Shown: positions 13,882 through 22,505, counted from the stretch's first letter. The stretch is 24,307 bases of DNA from Azoarcus sp031556475 (GCA_031556475.1 JAVBSY010000047.1:1-24307); one strand, 5' to 3'. The notes: generated by a model from the sequence alone, not told the origin. Made by a program: numbers and translations.

Positions 13882-16314
13882 ATGGAGATGAAGCGCGAGG
13901 GTGAATCCACGCAGCAGGATCTGGCGCATGAAGTCGAGCGGCTGCAGGCCGAAAACGCGCAGCTGACGGCGTTGCTGGATGAACATCGCATTGCATGGCG
14001 TCACCCTGAATCCTTGGCTGAGCCGACAGCATGGGCACCCGAGGCGCCCGCATCGCTGACCACGCGCGAGAAAGTAGCTCTGTTTCGCCGCCTGTTCCGC
14101 GGGCGCACCGATGTCTATCCCGTGCGCTGGGAAAACAAAGCCGGCAAGTCTGGATACACCCCTGCGTGTGCCAACGAGTGGCGCTTAGGCATTTGCGACA
14201 AGCCCCGCGTCAAGTGCGCAGACTGCAACCATCGCGATCTGCTCCCCTTGACCGAACAGACGCTCTATGACCATCTGGCCGGTCGCCACACCATCGGCGT
14301 CTACCCTCTGCTCGAAGACGATCACTGCTATTTCCTCGCGGTTGATTTCGACGATGCCGAATGGCACAGCGATGCCACGGCCTTCATGCAGTCCTGCCGT
14401 GACTTGGGCGTTCCGGCAGTGTTGGAAATTTCCCGTTCCGGCGATGGTGCCCACGCTTGGATCTTCTTCTCGGCCACGGTTCCGGCACGGGATGCAAGGC
14501 GCCTCGGCACTGCCCTCATCAGCCATACCTGTGCCCGTACGCGCCAGTTGAAGCTGGTTTCCTATGATCGCCTGTTTCCCAATCAGGATGTCATGCCCAA
14601 GGGCGGATTCGGCAACCTGATCGCACTGCCCCTCCAGAAGCATCCACGAGAACGAGGCTGCAGTGTTTTCGTTGATGCCTCGTTGAAACCCCATGCTGAC
14701 CAGTGGGGGTTTCTGGCATCGGTGCAGCCCATGGCCATGCAGGACATCGAGCCGACGATCCTACAGGCCACCGGAGGGAATCATCCGCTTGATGTCACCT
14801 TCATCGCCGAAGAAGATCAGCAGGCGCCATGGCTTCAGCGCGGGACAACCGAGCGGCGCATACCGGGACCCTTGCCAACTGCGCTGACCGTGACCTCGGC
14901 CAACATGCTGTACATTGAGAAGGCGGCGCTATCACAGCCTTTGGCGAACCGGCTGATCCGGCTCGCAGCGTTCCAGAACCCGGAGTTCTACAAGGCCCAG
15001 GCCCTGCGGCTGTCCGTGTGGGACAAACCCCGCGTGATCGGTTGTGCCGAGAACTTCCCTCAGCACATCGCACTGCCAAGAGGCTGTCTCGACGCGGTGC
15101 AGGAACTGCTGCGAGACAACGGCATCGGATGCGAACTGCACGACGAGCGCTGCGCGGGACGGCCGCTGACGACGAATTTCGTTGGAATGCTTCGCCCAGA
15201 TCAGGAAAAGGCCGTAGCTGCCGTGCTCGCGTACGACATCGGCGTGCTGTGCGCACCCCCCGCCTTCGGCAAGACCGTGACGGCGGCCGCACTCATCGCC
15301 CGACGCGGCGTCAGCACGTTGATCCTTGTCCATCGCACTGAACTGTTGCGGCAATGGCAGGAACGGTTGAAGACATTCTTGGATGTGATGCCCGATGGGA
15401 TCGGAGCGGCCATCGGGACGATTGGCGCAGGCAAGTCGAAACCCACGGGATGCATCGATATTGCGGTGATGCAGTCGCTGACTCGTAAAGGGCAGGTAGA
15501 CGAGGTCGTGGAAGGTTATGGATACGTCATCGTCGACGAATGTCATCACCTGTCGGCGTTCTCGTTCGAGGCGGTCCTCAAACGAGTGCGGGCCCGCTAT
15601 GTGCTCGGTCTGACTGCCACACCGATTCGGCGCGACGGGCACCAGCCGATCATCTTCATGCAGTGCGGGCCGATGCGACATGTTGCCGAACGCCCGGCGG
15701 CGATTCTGCAAACGCAAGAGGTGATTCCGCGCCATGTCACGGCACGCGTGGCCGTCGCCAATGATGCAGGCATCCAAGAGGTGTTCAACTGCCTTGCCAA
15801 CGATGTCGACCGAACCGAAGCCATCGGACAAGAGATCGTGGATGCATTCGAGCAAGGAAGAAAAATCCTGGTACTCACCGAACGGTCGGCGCACATCGAA
15901 GCCATCCGCGCAGTGCTGGCAGATCGCGTGCCAGCGCTGTTTACGCTGCACGGGCGCATGTCCGGCAAACAGCGCGCCGAGTTGATACAGGCATTGGACG
16001 CCTTGCCACCTGATGCGCCCCACGTTCTGCTGTCTACCGGCAAGCTGGTGGGAGAAGGCTTCGACCATCCTCCGCTCGATACCTTGATCCTGGCGATGCC
16101 GATTTCCTGGAAAGGCAGCCTGCAGCAATACGCGGGGCGCCTGCATCGGGAGCATAGCGACAAGCGGGACGTGCGCATCATCGACTTCGTAGATACCGGC
16201 CATCCGGTGCTGCAACGCATGTGGGCGAAGCGTCAACGCGGCTACTTGGCCATGGGGTATCGCTTCCCTTCGGACGAGACCAATGGGTATCTGGACTTCA
16301 TCCAGTCAAGTTGA
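13882..16314 (+). CDS. TOTE conflict-system protein: archaeo-eukaryotic primase domain fused to SF2 helicase
   Basis: This 810-residue protein has a short N-terminal coiled coil (about 8-36), an archaeo-eukaryotic primase domain (about 60-310) and an SF2 helicase (about 435-790). Primase motifs are YFLAVDFDDAEW with metal-binding D155 and D157, SGDGAHAWIFF (187-197, motif II His) and KGGFGNLIALPLQ (240-252). Cysteines 97, 105, 112 and 115 probably form a zinc knuckle. Helicase motifs are Walker A APPAFGKT (458-465), DECH (552-555), LTATP (577-581) and QYAGRLHR (about 749-756), all intact. The architecture matches proteins named for TOTE conflict systems, thought to act against invading DNA. 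The activity here is inferred. ATG 13882 has no clear ribosome site; ATG 13888 is an alternative. It is closely coupled to the unknown gene upstream. Confidence 0.9.
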   Translation: MEMKREGESTQQDLAHEVERLQAENAQLTALLDEHRIAWRHPESLAEPTAWAPEAPASLTTREKVALFRRLFRGRTDVYPVRWENKAGKSGYTPACANEWRLGICDKPRVKCADCNHRDLLPLTEQTLYDHLAGRHTIGVYPLLEDDHCYFLAVDFDDAEWHSDATAFMQSCRDLGVPAVLEISRSGDGAHAWIFFSATVPARDARRLGTALISHTCARTRQLKLVSYDRLFPNQDVMPKGGFGNLIALPLQKHPRERGCSVFVDASLKPHADQWGFLASVQPMAMQDIEPTILQATGGNHPLDVTFIAEEDQQAPWLQRGTTERRIPGPLPTALTVTSANMLYIEKAALSQPLANRLIRLAAFQNPEFYKAQALRLSVWDKPRVIGCAENFPQHIALPRGCLDAVQELLRDNGIGCELHDERCAGRPLTTNFVGMLRPDQEKAVAAVLAYDIGVLCAPPAFGKTVTAAALIARRGVSTLILVHRTELLRQWQERLKTFLDVMPDGIGAAIGTIGAGKSKPTGCIDIAVMQSLTRKGQVDEVVEGYGYVIVDECHHLSAFSFEAVLKRVRARYVLGLTATPIRRDGHQPIIFMQCGPMRHVAERPAAILQTQEVIPRHVTARVAVANDAGIQEVFNCLANDVDRTEAIGQEIVDAFEQGRKILVLTERSAHIEAIRAVLADRVPALFTLHGRMSGKQRAELIQALDALPPDAPHVLLSTGKLVGEGFDHPPLDTLILAMPISWKGSLQQYAGRLHREHSDKRDVRIIDFVDTGHPVLQRMWAKRQRGYLAMGYRFPSDETNGYLDFIQSS

Positions 16315-16953
16315 ATAACCATGCGCAAATGGGCCGGGCAGACAAGACCATTCGCATACGGAATCAGTCGAGACGCAGCTGTGTGTGCGATGTGTAAAAC
16401 TGTACATGGCCGTTCTCCGTAGATGAAGCCGTGTGCCGTCCCGGTGGTGCCCAGCGCAAATGGGGTGGAATCCATCGGTTCATTGCCGGCGTAGATTCCG
16501 GTTGCGCCGGCGATACGTGGCCGAATGCGTCGGCAAGGCGCGCGACCACGAACGCACCGTCCTGCTCGGTCGGTCATTAAAAATGAACATGGTGATCCGG
16601 CCCGCTTTCGCATTTCTGCGTTCGTCGGGCGTTGGGATGCCGCCCAGCCTCAAGGGACAGGGCAGCATCGGCGCAAAGGTCTGACCTTGTGCAACTGCGT
16701 ATTCCGACGAACATGATCAGTCGTTCCGGCGGTCTTGATCAGCCATTCTCGGTGCGGCCGCTGATGACCTTGAACGGGCACGCGCTGCCGCGGGAGTCTG
16801 TCGAGCCTTCTACGTGTGCTATCGGCCAGAAGCGGTCGGTGGTGCCGTTGTGCGAACGCCCGCTTAGAGCTGCAACGCGGTCGTTCGACACCCACGCGCC
16901 AGGCGAAACACATCCGACCGTGGGTTGGTCCGGGCGCATACCCGCAATGCCGC
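16315..16953. other. Gene-free debris between the TOTE unit and the aldo/keto reductase operon
   Basis: No ORF here has a recognisable start, ribosome site or family motif. A minus-strand frame covering 16242-16613 overlaps the end of the primase-helicase and looks spurious. The right part carries one copy of a diverged inverted repeat (16695-16740, weaker to about 16790). It then runs into short stretches rich in CGGTCG-type motifs (about 16828-16890), similar in style to those in 22117-22505. It reads as remnants of mobile DNA. Confidence 0.5.
16695..16740 (-). repeat. Inverted repeat, left copy, flanking the aldo/keto reductase block
   Basis: The reverse complement of this 46-base segment matches 22473-22518 at 39 of 46 positions, including the runs TTCG, GGAATACGCAG and CGGAACGAC. 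Weaker similarity continues for about 50 bases toward the enclosed genes (to about 16790). The two copies are in opposite orientation and bracket 5.7 kb. Confidence 0.75.
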
Positions 16954-17937
16954 TCAGCGACCCACCAGTTTCTGGCGATCGGCCGAGTAGCGCTCGCCGT
17001 GGATAACGACTCCGCTCAGGGCGGATTCGACCTCCATGAGGTCGTCCTGGGTCAAGCTGACCGCTGCAGCGCCGATGTTGTCTTCCAGCCGGTGGAGCTT
17101 CGTCGTGCCGGGGATCGGCACAATCCATGGCCTTTGCGTCAGCAACCAGCCGAGAGCGAGCTGCGCAGGCGTCACCCGCTTGCGGGCGGCGATGCCGGCG
17201 AGGACATCGACCAGTGCGCGGTTGGCCAAGCGCGCCTCCGGTTTGAAGCGCGGCACCGTGTTGCGGAAGTCGGTCGCGCCGAATGATGTCTTCTCGTCGA
17301 TGGCGCCGGTAAGGAAGCCCTTGCCGAGCGGACTGAAAGGAACAAAGCCGATGCCCAGTTCTTCGAGGAGCGGCAGGATCTCGTTCTCGGGCTCGCGCCA
17401 CCACAGCGAATACTCGCTTTGGAGCGCAGTGACCGGCTGCACGGCGTGAGCGCGGCGGATGGTGTCCGCGCCGGCCTCAGACAAGCCGAAGTGCTTGACC
17501 TTGCCTTCATTGATCAGCGCCTTCACGGTTCCGGCCACGTCTTCGATGGGAACGTTCGGGTCGGGGCGGTGCTGGTAAAGCAGGTCGATCCGATCGGTGC
17601 GCAGCCGCTTCAGTGCTGCGTCGGCGACTTGGCGGATTCGTTCCGGACGGCTGTCGAGGCCTTTGTGGGCATCGCCGTCCTTGAAGCCGAATTTGGTGGC
17701 GATCACCACCTCGTCGCGCATCGGCTCCAGCGCTTCGCCGACAACGCTTTCGTTGACGAACGGGCCGTAGGCTTCGGCCGTGTCGAAGAAGGTCACGCCG
17801 CGCTCAAAGGCGGCGCGAATGAGCTTGACGGCATCGGCCGCGTCTGTCGCGGCGCCGTAGCCATAGCTGAGGCCCATGCAGCCCAGGCCAAGGGCAGAAA
17901 CCTTCAGCCCTGATCTGCCAAGTTCACGTTGTTGCAT
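16954..17937 (-). CDS. Aldo/keto reductase (cytoplasmic, AKR13/YakC-like)
   Basis: This 327-residue NADPH-dependent oxidoreductase has a complete (alpha/beta)8-barrel. The catalytic tetrad is visible: Asp and Tyr in FFDTAEAYG, Lys in IATKFGF and His in LLYQHRPD. The C-terminal cofactor-binding region VPIPGTTKLHRLEDNIGA is typical. Members reduce aldehydes and ketones, and the substrate cannot be read here. ATG 17937 follows GGAGG at good spacing. It is the last gene of a four-gene leftward operon, 18 bases after the hydrolase gene. It is clearly paralogous to the second reductase of the operon but has no export signal. The start MQQRELGRSGLKVSALGLGC is the standard family beginning. Confidence 0.93.
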   Translation of the reverse strand: MQQRELGRSGLKVSALGLGCMGLSYGYGAATDAADAVKLIRAAFERGVTFFDTAEAYGPFVNESVVGEALEPMRDEVVIATKFGFKDGDAHKGLDSRPERIRQVADAALKRLRTDRIDLLYQHRPDPNVPIEDVAGTVKALINEGKVKHFGLSEAGADTIRRAHAVQPVTALQSEYSLWWREPENEILPLLEELGIGFVPFSPLGKGFLTGAIDEKTSFGATDFRNTVPRFKPEARLANRALVDVLAGIAARKRVTPAQLALGWLLTQRPWIVPIPGTTKLHRLEDNIGAAAVSLTQDDLMEVESALSGVVIHGERYSADRQKLVGR

Positions 17938-17955
17938 CTCATCCTCCGTAGTCTG

Positions 17956-18984
17956 TCACCGCGCGGGTCGCGGTGCGCCTCGGCTCGCCGCGCGCTCCCA
18001 GAAGCTTACGGCGTCGTCGATCCAGCCCTGCGCTGCCGTTCCGGTGCCCAGGCCGAAGCCGTGGCCGAGCCCCGGGACCTTGTGATACGCCACCATGACG
18101 CCGGCGCGTTCGAGCGCCTGAAGCCTTCGCTCCATCACGGCCGGCGGTGAAATCGGGTCGTGCTCGCCGACGACGACAAAGGTCGGTGGTTCGTCCTCCG
18201 AGGTGTCGGAGTGACCGGTGTAGGCCATCACGACCGCGGCGGGCCTGGGCAGTGGCCCGGCTCCGAAACGTTCAGCACCATGCGACCCGATCGCTGCCGC
18301 CATCCGAGCACCGGCCGAACTGCCCCATAGCGAGTAGCCGTCGGTGCTCACCTGCAACTTCGCGGCTTGGCGGGAGATCGTCGACAGCGCTGCGGCCAGG
18401 TCTTCGGTGGCGGCGGTAGCGCCTTGCCCGACCCGGTAACGCAACACGAACGCGTTGTAGCCGCAGCGGTTGATCGCCAGCGCGTACGGCAGCCCCTCGT
18501 GCATCGTGGCGACGTACGAGAACCCGCCGCCCGGCGCGATGACCGCGAATGGCGCTCCGGGCCGGCCGCGCAGAAAGAACAGACCGGTGTCGGCCTTCGT
18601 CGGATCCCGCGCCTTTTCGGCCAATGAGTAGATGCCGATGAACACGAGGTGCCCGGCACCGGCATCATCGATCAGTCGGTTCAGCCCCGCGACGACGTCG
18701 CGTGCATCGACCTGCGTGTGGTAGGGCAGCAGCGAAGCGAAGTCGCCGAGCCGGGTTTTGCGGTCGATCTCGACGTCGCTGCGCGGCAGCAGCAGCCGTG
18801 CGAAGCCAGTCAGCGCCGGATGGTCCAGCAGGTCACCCAGCCGGTCGCCGGGGCTCAGGTGCGCCATCGCCGCCGTCCTGACTACGGTGGCAGGTGGCGC
18901 GGGCAGCCGCTGTGGCTCGGCATCCGCCGCACCGGCGCAGCATGCGAGCGACAGCGACGCTGCCCAGGTGCGCGCGGGCTTCAT
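17956..18984 (-). CDS. Secreted alpha/beta hydrolase (acetylesterase/lipase-like)
   Basis: This 342-residue protein has an N-terminal signal peptide (MKPARTWAASLSLACCAGAA, likely cut near ADA-EP) and an alpha/beta-hydrolase fold. An oxyanion-type APGGGF segment, the nucleophile elbow WGSSAGAR (GxSxG), an acidic VVGEHDPISPP and the catalytic His in GLGHGFGLG give a full triad. Similar proteins are annotated as BD-FAE/acetyl-xylan-type esterases, and the real substrate is unknown. The ATG at 18984 shares its A with the stop of the preceding reductase gene (TGATG), indicating translational coupling. The upstream in-frame extension to 19386 lies within the reductase gene and was dropped. Together with the next reductase it suggests processing of an ester or sugar-like compound outside the cytoplasm. 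Confidence 0.88.
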   Translation of the reverse strand: MKPARTWAASLSLACCAGAADAEPQRLPAPPATVVRTAAMAHLSPGDRLGDLLDHPALTGFARLLLPRSDVEIDRKTRLGDFASLLPYHTQVDARDVVAGLNRLIDDAGAGHLVFIGIYSLAEKARDPTKADTGLFFLRGRPGAPFAVIAPGGGFSYVATMHEGLPYALAINRCGYNAFVLRYRVGQGATAATEDLAAALSTISRQAAKLQVSTDGYSLWGSSAGARMAAAIGSHGAERFGAGPLPRPAAVVMAYTGHSDTSEDEPPTFVVVGEHDPISPPAVMERRLQALERAGVMVAYHKVPGLGHGFGLGTGTAAQGWIDDAVSFWERAASRGAPRPAR

Positions 18985-20168
18985 CAGCGCTTCGGTGGCG
19001 CTTCGATGCCGGTGGCGGCCAACACCGACGGCGAGAGTCGCGCGCCGCGGATCGGGATCGCCGAGACCGCTGCATCGAGTTCGGCTAATTCCGCGGCGTT
19101 GAAGGTGATCGCCGCGGCACTGACGTTCTCTTCGAGGTGGGCCAGGTTCGTCGTGCCCGGGATCGGCACGATCCACGGCTTGCGCGCGGTCAGCCAGGCC
19201 AGCGAGAGCTGCGCCGGGGTCGCATTCTTGCGCCGTGCCCAGGTCCGCACCAGGTCGACCAGCGGCATATTGGCCGGCAACGCATCCGGCGCGAAACGCG
19301 GCACGCCGGCGCGGAAGTCCTGCTCGCCGAAGCGGCTGCCGGCATTGATCGTTCCGGCCAGGAAACCCATGCCCAGCGGGCTCCACGGCACGAAGCCGAT
19401 GCCCAGTTCCTCACACAGCGGCAAGACCTGCGCCTCGGGGCCGCGCCACAGCATCGAGTATTCGTTCTGGATCGCGGCCAGCGGATGCTCCGCATGCGCC
19501 CGGCGAACCGTCTGCAACCCGGGCTCGGACAGGCCCCAGTGCAGTACCTTGCCCTGCCCGACCAGATCCTTGACCGCTCCGGCCACGTCTTCTATTGGCA
19601 CCTGCGGATCGACGCGGTGCTGGTAGAGCAGGTCGATGCGGTCGGTTCTAAGGCGGCGCAGTTGGGCTTCGACCACGCGCCGGATGTGGTCAGGGCGGCT
19701 GTTCAGCCCACCACGTCGCGCGCCCGTCTGTTGGTCGATGTCCATGCCGAATTTGGTCGCGACCACGACGCCGTCACGCCTGTCCTGCAGCGCTTCGCCG
19801 AGGATTTCCTCGGACATGAAGGGGCCGTAGACCTCGGCGGTGTCGAACAGCGTCACGCCGAGGTCCGCCGCGCGACGTATCAATGCGATCGCCGCAGCGC
19901 GGTCGGTGCTACTAGCGTAGAGGTCGTTCACGGCCTGCGGCTGACGGCCCGGATGCCACTGGCAGCCCAGGCCGATGGGAAACACCGCGAAGGGTCCCAG
20001 GCGCCGGCGTGTTGCCGATAGCGCGCTTGGGGCCGGCCCGTCTGCGGCCGCTCGGGGCGCGCCAGTTGGCGCGGCACAGGCCGACAGAAACCAGGGCGCG
20101 ACCCCTAGAGCAGCGGCCGCGGTCAGTAACTGGCGACGAGTCGCCCGATCAACGGGTTGGCGGTTCAT
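18984..20168 (-). CDS. Aldo/keto reductase with Tat/lipoprotein-type N-terminal signal
   Basis: This 394-residue protein is an aldo/keto reductase of the same subfamily as the last gene of the operon, with the tetrad in LFDTAEVYG, VATKFGM and LLYQHRVD, and VPIPGTTNLAHLEENVSA near the C-terminus. It differs by an N-terminal extension: a twin-arginine motif (ATRRQLLTAAAALGVAP) followed by LSAC, a lipobox-like site. This predicts Tat export and perhaps lipidation. Such a location is odd for an enzyme that needs NADPH. ATG 20168 is preceded by AAGGAG and starts directly before the signal. It lies 10 bases after the upstream reductase and overlaps the hydrolase by one base. Confidence 0.9.
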   Translation of the reverse strand: MNRQPVDRATRRQLLTAAAALGVAPWFLSACAAPTGAPRAAADGPAPSALSATRRRLGPFAVFPIGLGCQWHPGRQPQAVNDLYASSTDRAAAIALIRRAADLGVTLFDTAEVYGPFMSEEILGEALQDRRDGVVVATKFGMDIDQQTGARRGGLNSRPDHIRRVVEAQLRRLRTDRIDLLYQHRVDPQVPIEDVAGAVKDLVGQGKVLHWGLSEPGLQTVRRAHAEHPLAAIQNEYSMLWRGPEAQVLPLCEELGIGFVPWSPLGMGFLAGTINAGSRFGEQDFRAGVPRFAPDALPANMPLVDLVRTWARRKNATPAQLSLAWLTARKPWIVPIPGTTNLAHLEENVSAAAITFNAAELAELDAAVSAIPIRGARLSPSVLAATGIEAPPKR

Positions 20169-20178
20169 GTCCTGCTCC

Positions 20179-21030
20179 TTAAAGGTCGAGGCGACGGTCG
20201 GCCATCCATTTGACGATGGCCGGATCACGATGGGAGAAGAAGCTGCTCGTGTTGGTGTCCAGCTCGGCAATGGCAGCCATGTCGGCGTCGTCGAGTGCAA
20301 AGTCGAAGATGGCGATGTTCTCGGCCATGCGCTCCTTGCGCACCGACTTGGCCAGCGACACGATGCCCCGCTGCACCAGCCATCTCAGCACCACCTGACC
20401 CACCGATTTGCCGTAGCGTGCGCCGATACGTGCTAGCACCTCGTTCTGGAACAGGTTGTTGCGCCCCTCTGCGAACGGCGCCCACGCCTCCGCCTGCACG
20501 CCGACTTCCTTCATGAACGCTGCGCTTTCCAGCTGCTGCTGAAACGGATTGACCTCCACCTGATTGACGGCTGGCGCGATCTCGTTGAACACCTTGATGT
20601 CCATCAGCCGGTCTGGGTAGAAATTGCTGACACCAATGGCGCGCAGCTTGCCTGCCCGAAAGGCGTCTTCCATCGCTCGCCACGAGCCATGCACGTCGCC
20701 GAAGGGCTGATGGATGAGATACAGGTCCAGATAGTCGAGGTTCAGCCGGCGCAGCGATTTGTCGATGGCCTGCTGGGTCCGCTCGTAGCCGGTCTCCTGC
20801 ACCCAGAGCTTGCTGGTCACGAAGAACTGCTCACGGGGCATGCCGCTGGCCTTCAGGCCTCTGCCCACGGCCTCCTCGTTCATGTAAGAGGCCGCCGTGT
20901 CGATGAGTCGGTAGCCGACCTCGATGGCGTCGACGACGCTGCGTTCACAGTCCTTCGGGTCGGGAATCTGGAACACGCCGAAGCCGGCGATGGGCATCTG
21001 GATGCCGTTGTTCAAGGTCACATGCTGCAT
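20179..21030 (-). CDS. Aldo/keto reductase, 2,5-diketo-D-gluconate reductase type
   Basis: This 283-residue protein belongs to a different reductase branch from its two operon neighbours, the DkgA-like group. It starts MQHVTLNNGIQMPIAGFGVF and has the tetrad residues Asp and Tyr in LIDTAASY, Lys in FVTSKLW and His in LYLIHQPFG. IGVSNFYPDRL and VNQVEVNPF are also family signatures. By family it reduces carbonyls with NADPH, for example methylglyoxal or diketogluconate, but the substrate here is not known. ATG 21030 follows AGAGG; the frame extends to 21291 without support and overlaps the LysR gene. It is the first gene of the leftward operon and is transcribed away from the LysR regulator. 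Confidence 0.93.
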   Translation of the reverse strand: MQHVTLNNGIQMPIAGFGVFQIPDPKDCERSVVDAIEVGYRLIDTAASYMNEEAVGRGLKASGMPREQFFVTSKLWVQETGYERTQQAIDKSLRRLNLDYLDLYLIHQPFGDVHGSWRAMEDAFRAGKLRAIGVSNFYPDRLMDIKVFNEIAPAVNQVEVNPFQQQLESAAFMKEVGVQAEAWAPFAEGRNNLFQNEVLARIGARYGKSVGQVVLRWLVQRGIVSLAKSVRKERMAENIAIFDFALDDADMAAIAELDTNTSSFFSHRDPAIVKWMADRRLDL

Positions 21031-21072
21031 GGCTGCCTCTTTCTCGCTGATGGAGTGGACTCTAGGCAAGCA

Positions 21073-21086
21073 ACTCGCATCCGAGT
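21073..21086. promoter_or_regulatory. LysR-type binding site candidate in the divergent region
   Basis: ACTCG and CGAGT are perfect 5-base arms around CATC, located in the 105-base gap between the divergent reductase and LysR genes. The position and dyad fit a LysR-family operator controlling both directions, though the strict T-N11-A pattern is only approximate. Confidence 0.45.
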
Positions 21087-21135
21087 AGTGACAAGGAGGT
21101 TGTTGGATTGGCATCAAAGTGATGACAATGGCGCC

Positions 21136-22116
21136 ATGGCGATCAACGAACTCAGGTCGATCTCGACTTTCATCAAAGCCGCGGAACTCGGCAGCCTGCG
21201 CAAAGCGGCCGCGTCGCTTGGGATCAGTCCTCAGGCGGCCAGCAAGGCTTTGGCGCAGTTGGAAGTTCACCTCGACGCACGGCTGTTTCACCGCACGACA
21301 CGCGTGATGTCGCTGACCGATGCAGGTCAGCGCCTGCTAGAGGATGTGCAGCCGGCGGTGCTTGGCATGCAGCGGGCGTTGGAGAAGGCCCGGTCTGCAA
21401 AGAACGAGTTCGTCGGGCCGCTGCGAATTGCGGGGCCACGAACGACTTTCCAGCCGATCCTGTGGCGCCTGGTCGAAGAGTTCTGCGGGATGCACCCAGG
21501 TATCCAGCCCGACGTGTTGCTGGAAGACCGCGTAGGCAACTGGGTGGAGGACCGTGTCGACGTGGGCTTCCGTCTCGGGCAGTCGCCGCACGAAGGCGTG
21601 ATCGCGCGCCGGCTATTCCCCCTGCAGTTGGTCATCTGCGCAGCGCCGTCCTATCTGCAGCAATACGGCACCCCGGAATCCCTGGCTGCGCTGGCGGCCC
21701 ATCGCTGCAGTGCCTTCAGGAATCCCGGCACCGGAAAGGTTGTGCCCTGGCATGTGAAGCTCGGAGGCCAGACGGTCGACCAACCGGTGGTGCCCGCGAT
21801 CTGCAGCAACGACGAGGTGTTCGAGCTACAGGCTGTACTCGCCGGCAAGGTGATTGGCCAACTCGCAGGTGTCACGGCGGCGCCTTTCATCCGGGCCGGC
21901 CAACTGGTTCCTGTCCTCGCGGACCATATGTCGGACTATGCCAGCTACTTTGTGTACTTCGGTAGCCGGACGTCGCAGCCCGCACGCGCGCGGGCCTTCA
22001 TCGACCTGGCGGTGCAGCGGCTGACCGACAACGCTGAGTACGTGCTCGGCAATGAGGATTTGTTGGGTGGACTCACCCGCCTGCCTGGGGCTGAGTCCCA
22101 GCGAAAGCCTCGTTAG
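21136..22116 (+). CDS. LysR-family transcriptional regulator
   Basis: This 326-residue regulator has an N-terminal winged helix-turn-helix (about 1-60: FIKAAELGSLRKAAASLGIS, QAASKALAQLEVHLDARLFH, RTTR) and a substrate-binding domain (about 90-295) with the usual VDVGFRLG and VICAAPSYLQQYG stretches. By family it binds DNA as a tetramer and responds to a small-molecule inducer. ATG 21136 begins the conserved N-terminus; the frame is open to 20689 but that part is antisense to the reductase gene. It is divergent from the four-gene reductase operon and is its most likely regulator. The closest remembered subfamily is the one that controls aldehyde- or quinone-responsive oxidoreductases, but this is only a suggestion. 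Confidence 0.93.
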   Translation: MAINELRSISTFIKAAELGSLRKAAASLGISPQAASKALAQLEVHLDARLFHRTTRVMSLTDAGQRLLEDVQPAVLGMQRALEKARSAKNEFVGPLRIAGPRTTFQPILWRLVEEFCGMHPGIQPDVLLEDRVGNWVEDRVDVGFRLGQSPHEGVIARRLFPLQLVICAAPSYLQQYGTPESLAALAAHRCSAFRNPGTGKVVPWHVKLGGQTVDQPVVPAICSNDEVFELQAVLAGKVIGQLAGVTAAPFIRAGQLVPVLADHMSDYASYFVYFGSRTSQPARARAFIDLAVQRLTDNAEYVLGNEDLLGGLTRLPGAESQRKPR

Positions 22117-22505
22117 CGCAGCGCGTCAATGAAGGCTGGCGGCAGCGCGTCGATCACGGCCTGAAGATGACGGCGGTCGTGTGTCACCGCATGCGTTGCG
22201 CGACTGACGGCTCCCGCTGCGATGCGGCCGCTGGGGCGATGACTTCGAGAGTCTGCCTTGGGTCGAAAGCTCCAGTTCGCCGACGGCGCGAGCGGTCGTT
22301 CGGACCGTTTCCCCCAGCCCGGCCAGCGTACGACCGGTTCAGGATGTCGTGCGGTCGCCCGATGCTCCTCTGGTCGAATGACCGGTGACGCAACCAAGCG
22401 GCTTCGACCGACGAGCAAGCTACGACCGGCAGCGCTCCCGTCAAAATCACCAGCATCCTCGCAAGATCGGCCGTTCAAGACCATCGGAACGACCGGTCAA
22501 GTTCG
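22117..22505. other. Gene-free debris right of the LysR gene
   Basis: No supported gene. The region is rich in short CGACCGG / CCGGTCG-type words (for example near 22293, 22332, 22380, 22408, 22426 and 22490). It ends in the right copy of the inverted repeat. Short frames on both strands lack ribosome sites and family motifs. It resembles degenerate mobile-element sequence, of unknown family. Confidence 0.45.

Larger units (their letters stand above)
10323..16314. mobile_element. Integrase-led genomic island (left part): integrase, TA pair, unknown gene, TOTE primase-helicase
   Basis: A complete tyrosine recombinase sits immediately after a core gene, followed only by accessory genes, and the usual gmk neighbour is missing. 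This is the layout of an integrated island. The left junction should lie between 10323 and about 10430. I looked for a copy of the post-yicC sequence farther right as the second attachment site and did not find one, so the right end is probably outside the window. The accessory content to 24307 may belong to the same island or to later insertions. Confidence 0.6.

Noticed and set aside
14932..16236. A 434-codon minus-strand frame opposite the primase-helicase
   Set aside because: It is antisense to clear helicase motifs and shows no domain of its own.
16242..16613. A 123-codon minus-strand frame at the end of the primase-helicase
   Set aside because: It overlaps the real gene, has no ribosome site or family motif, and the region looks like debris.
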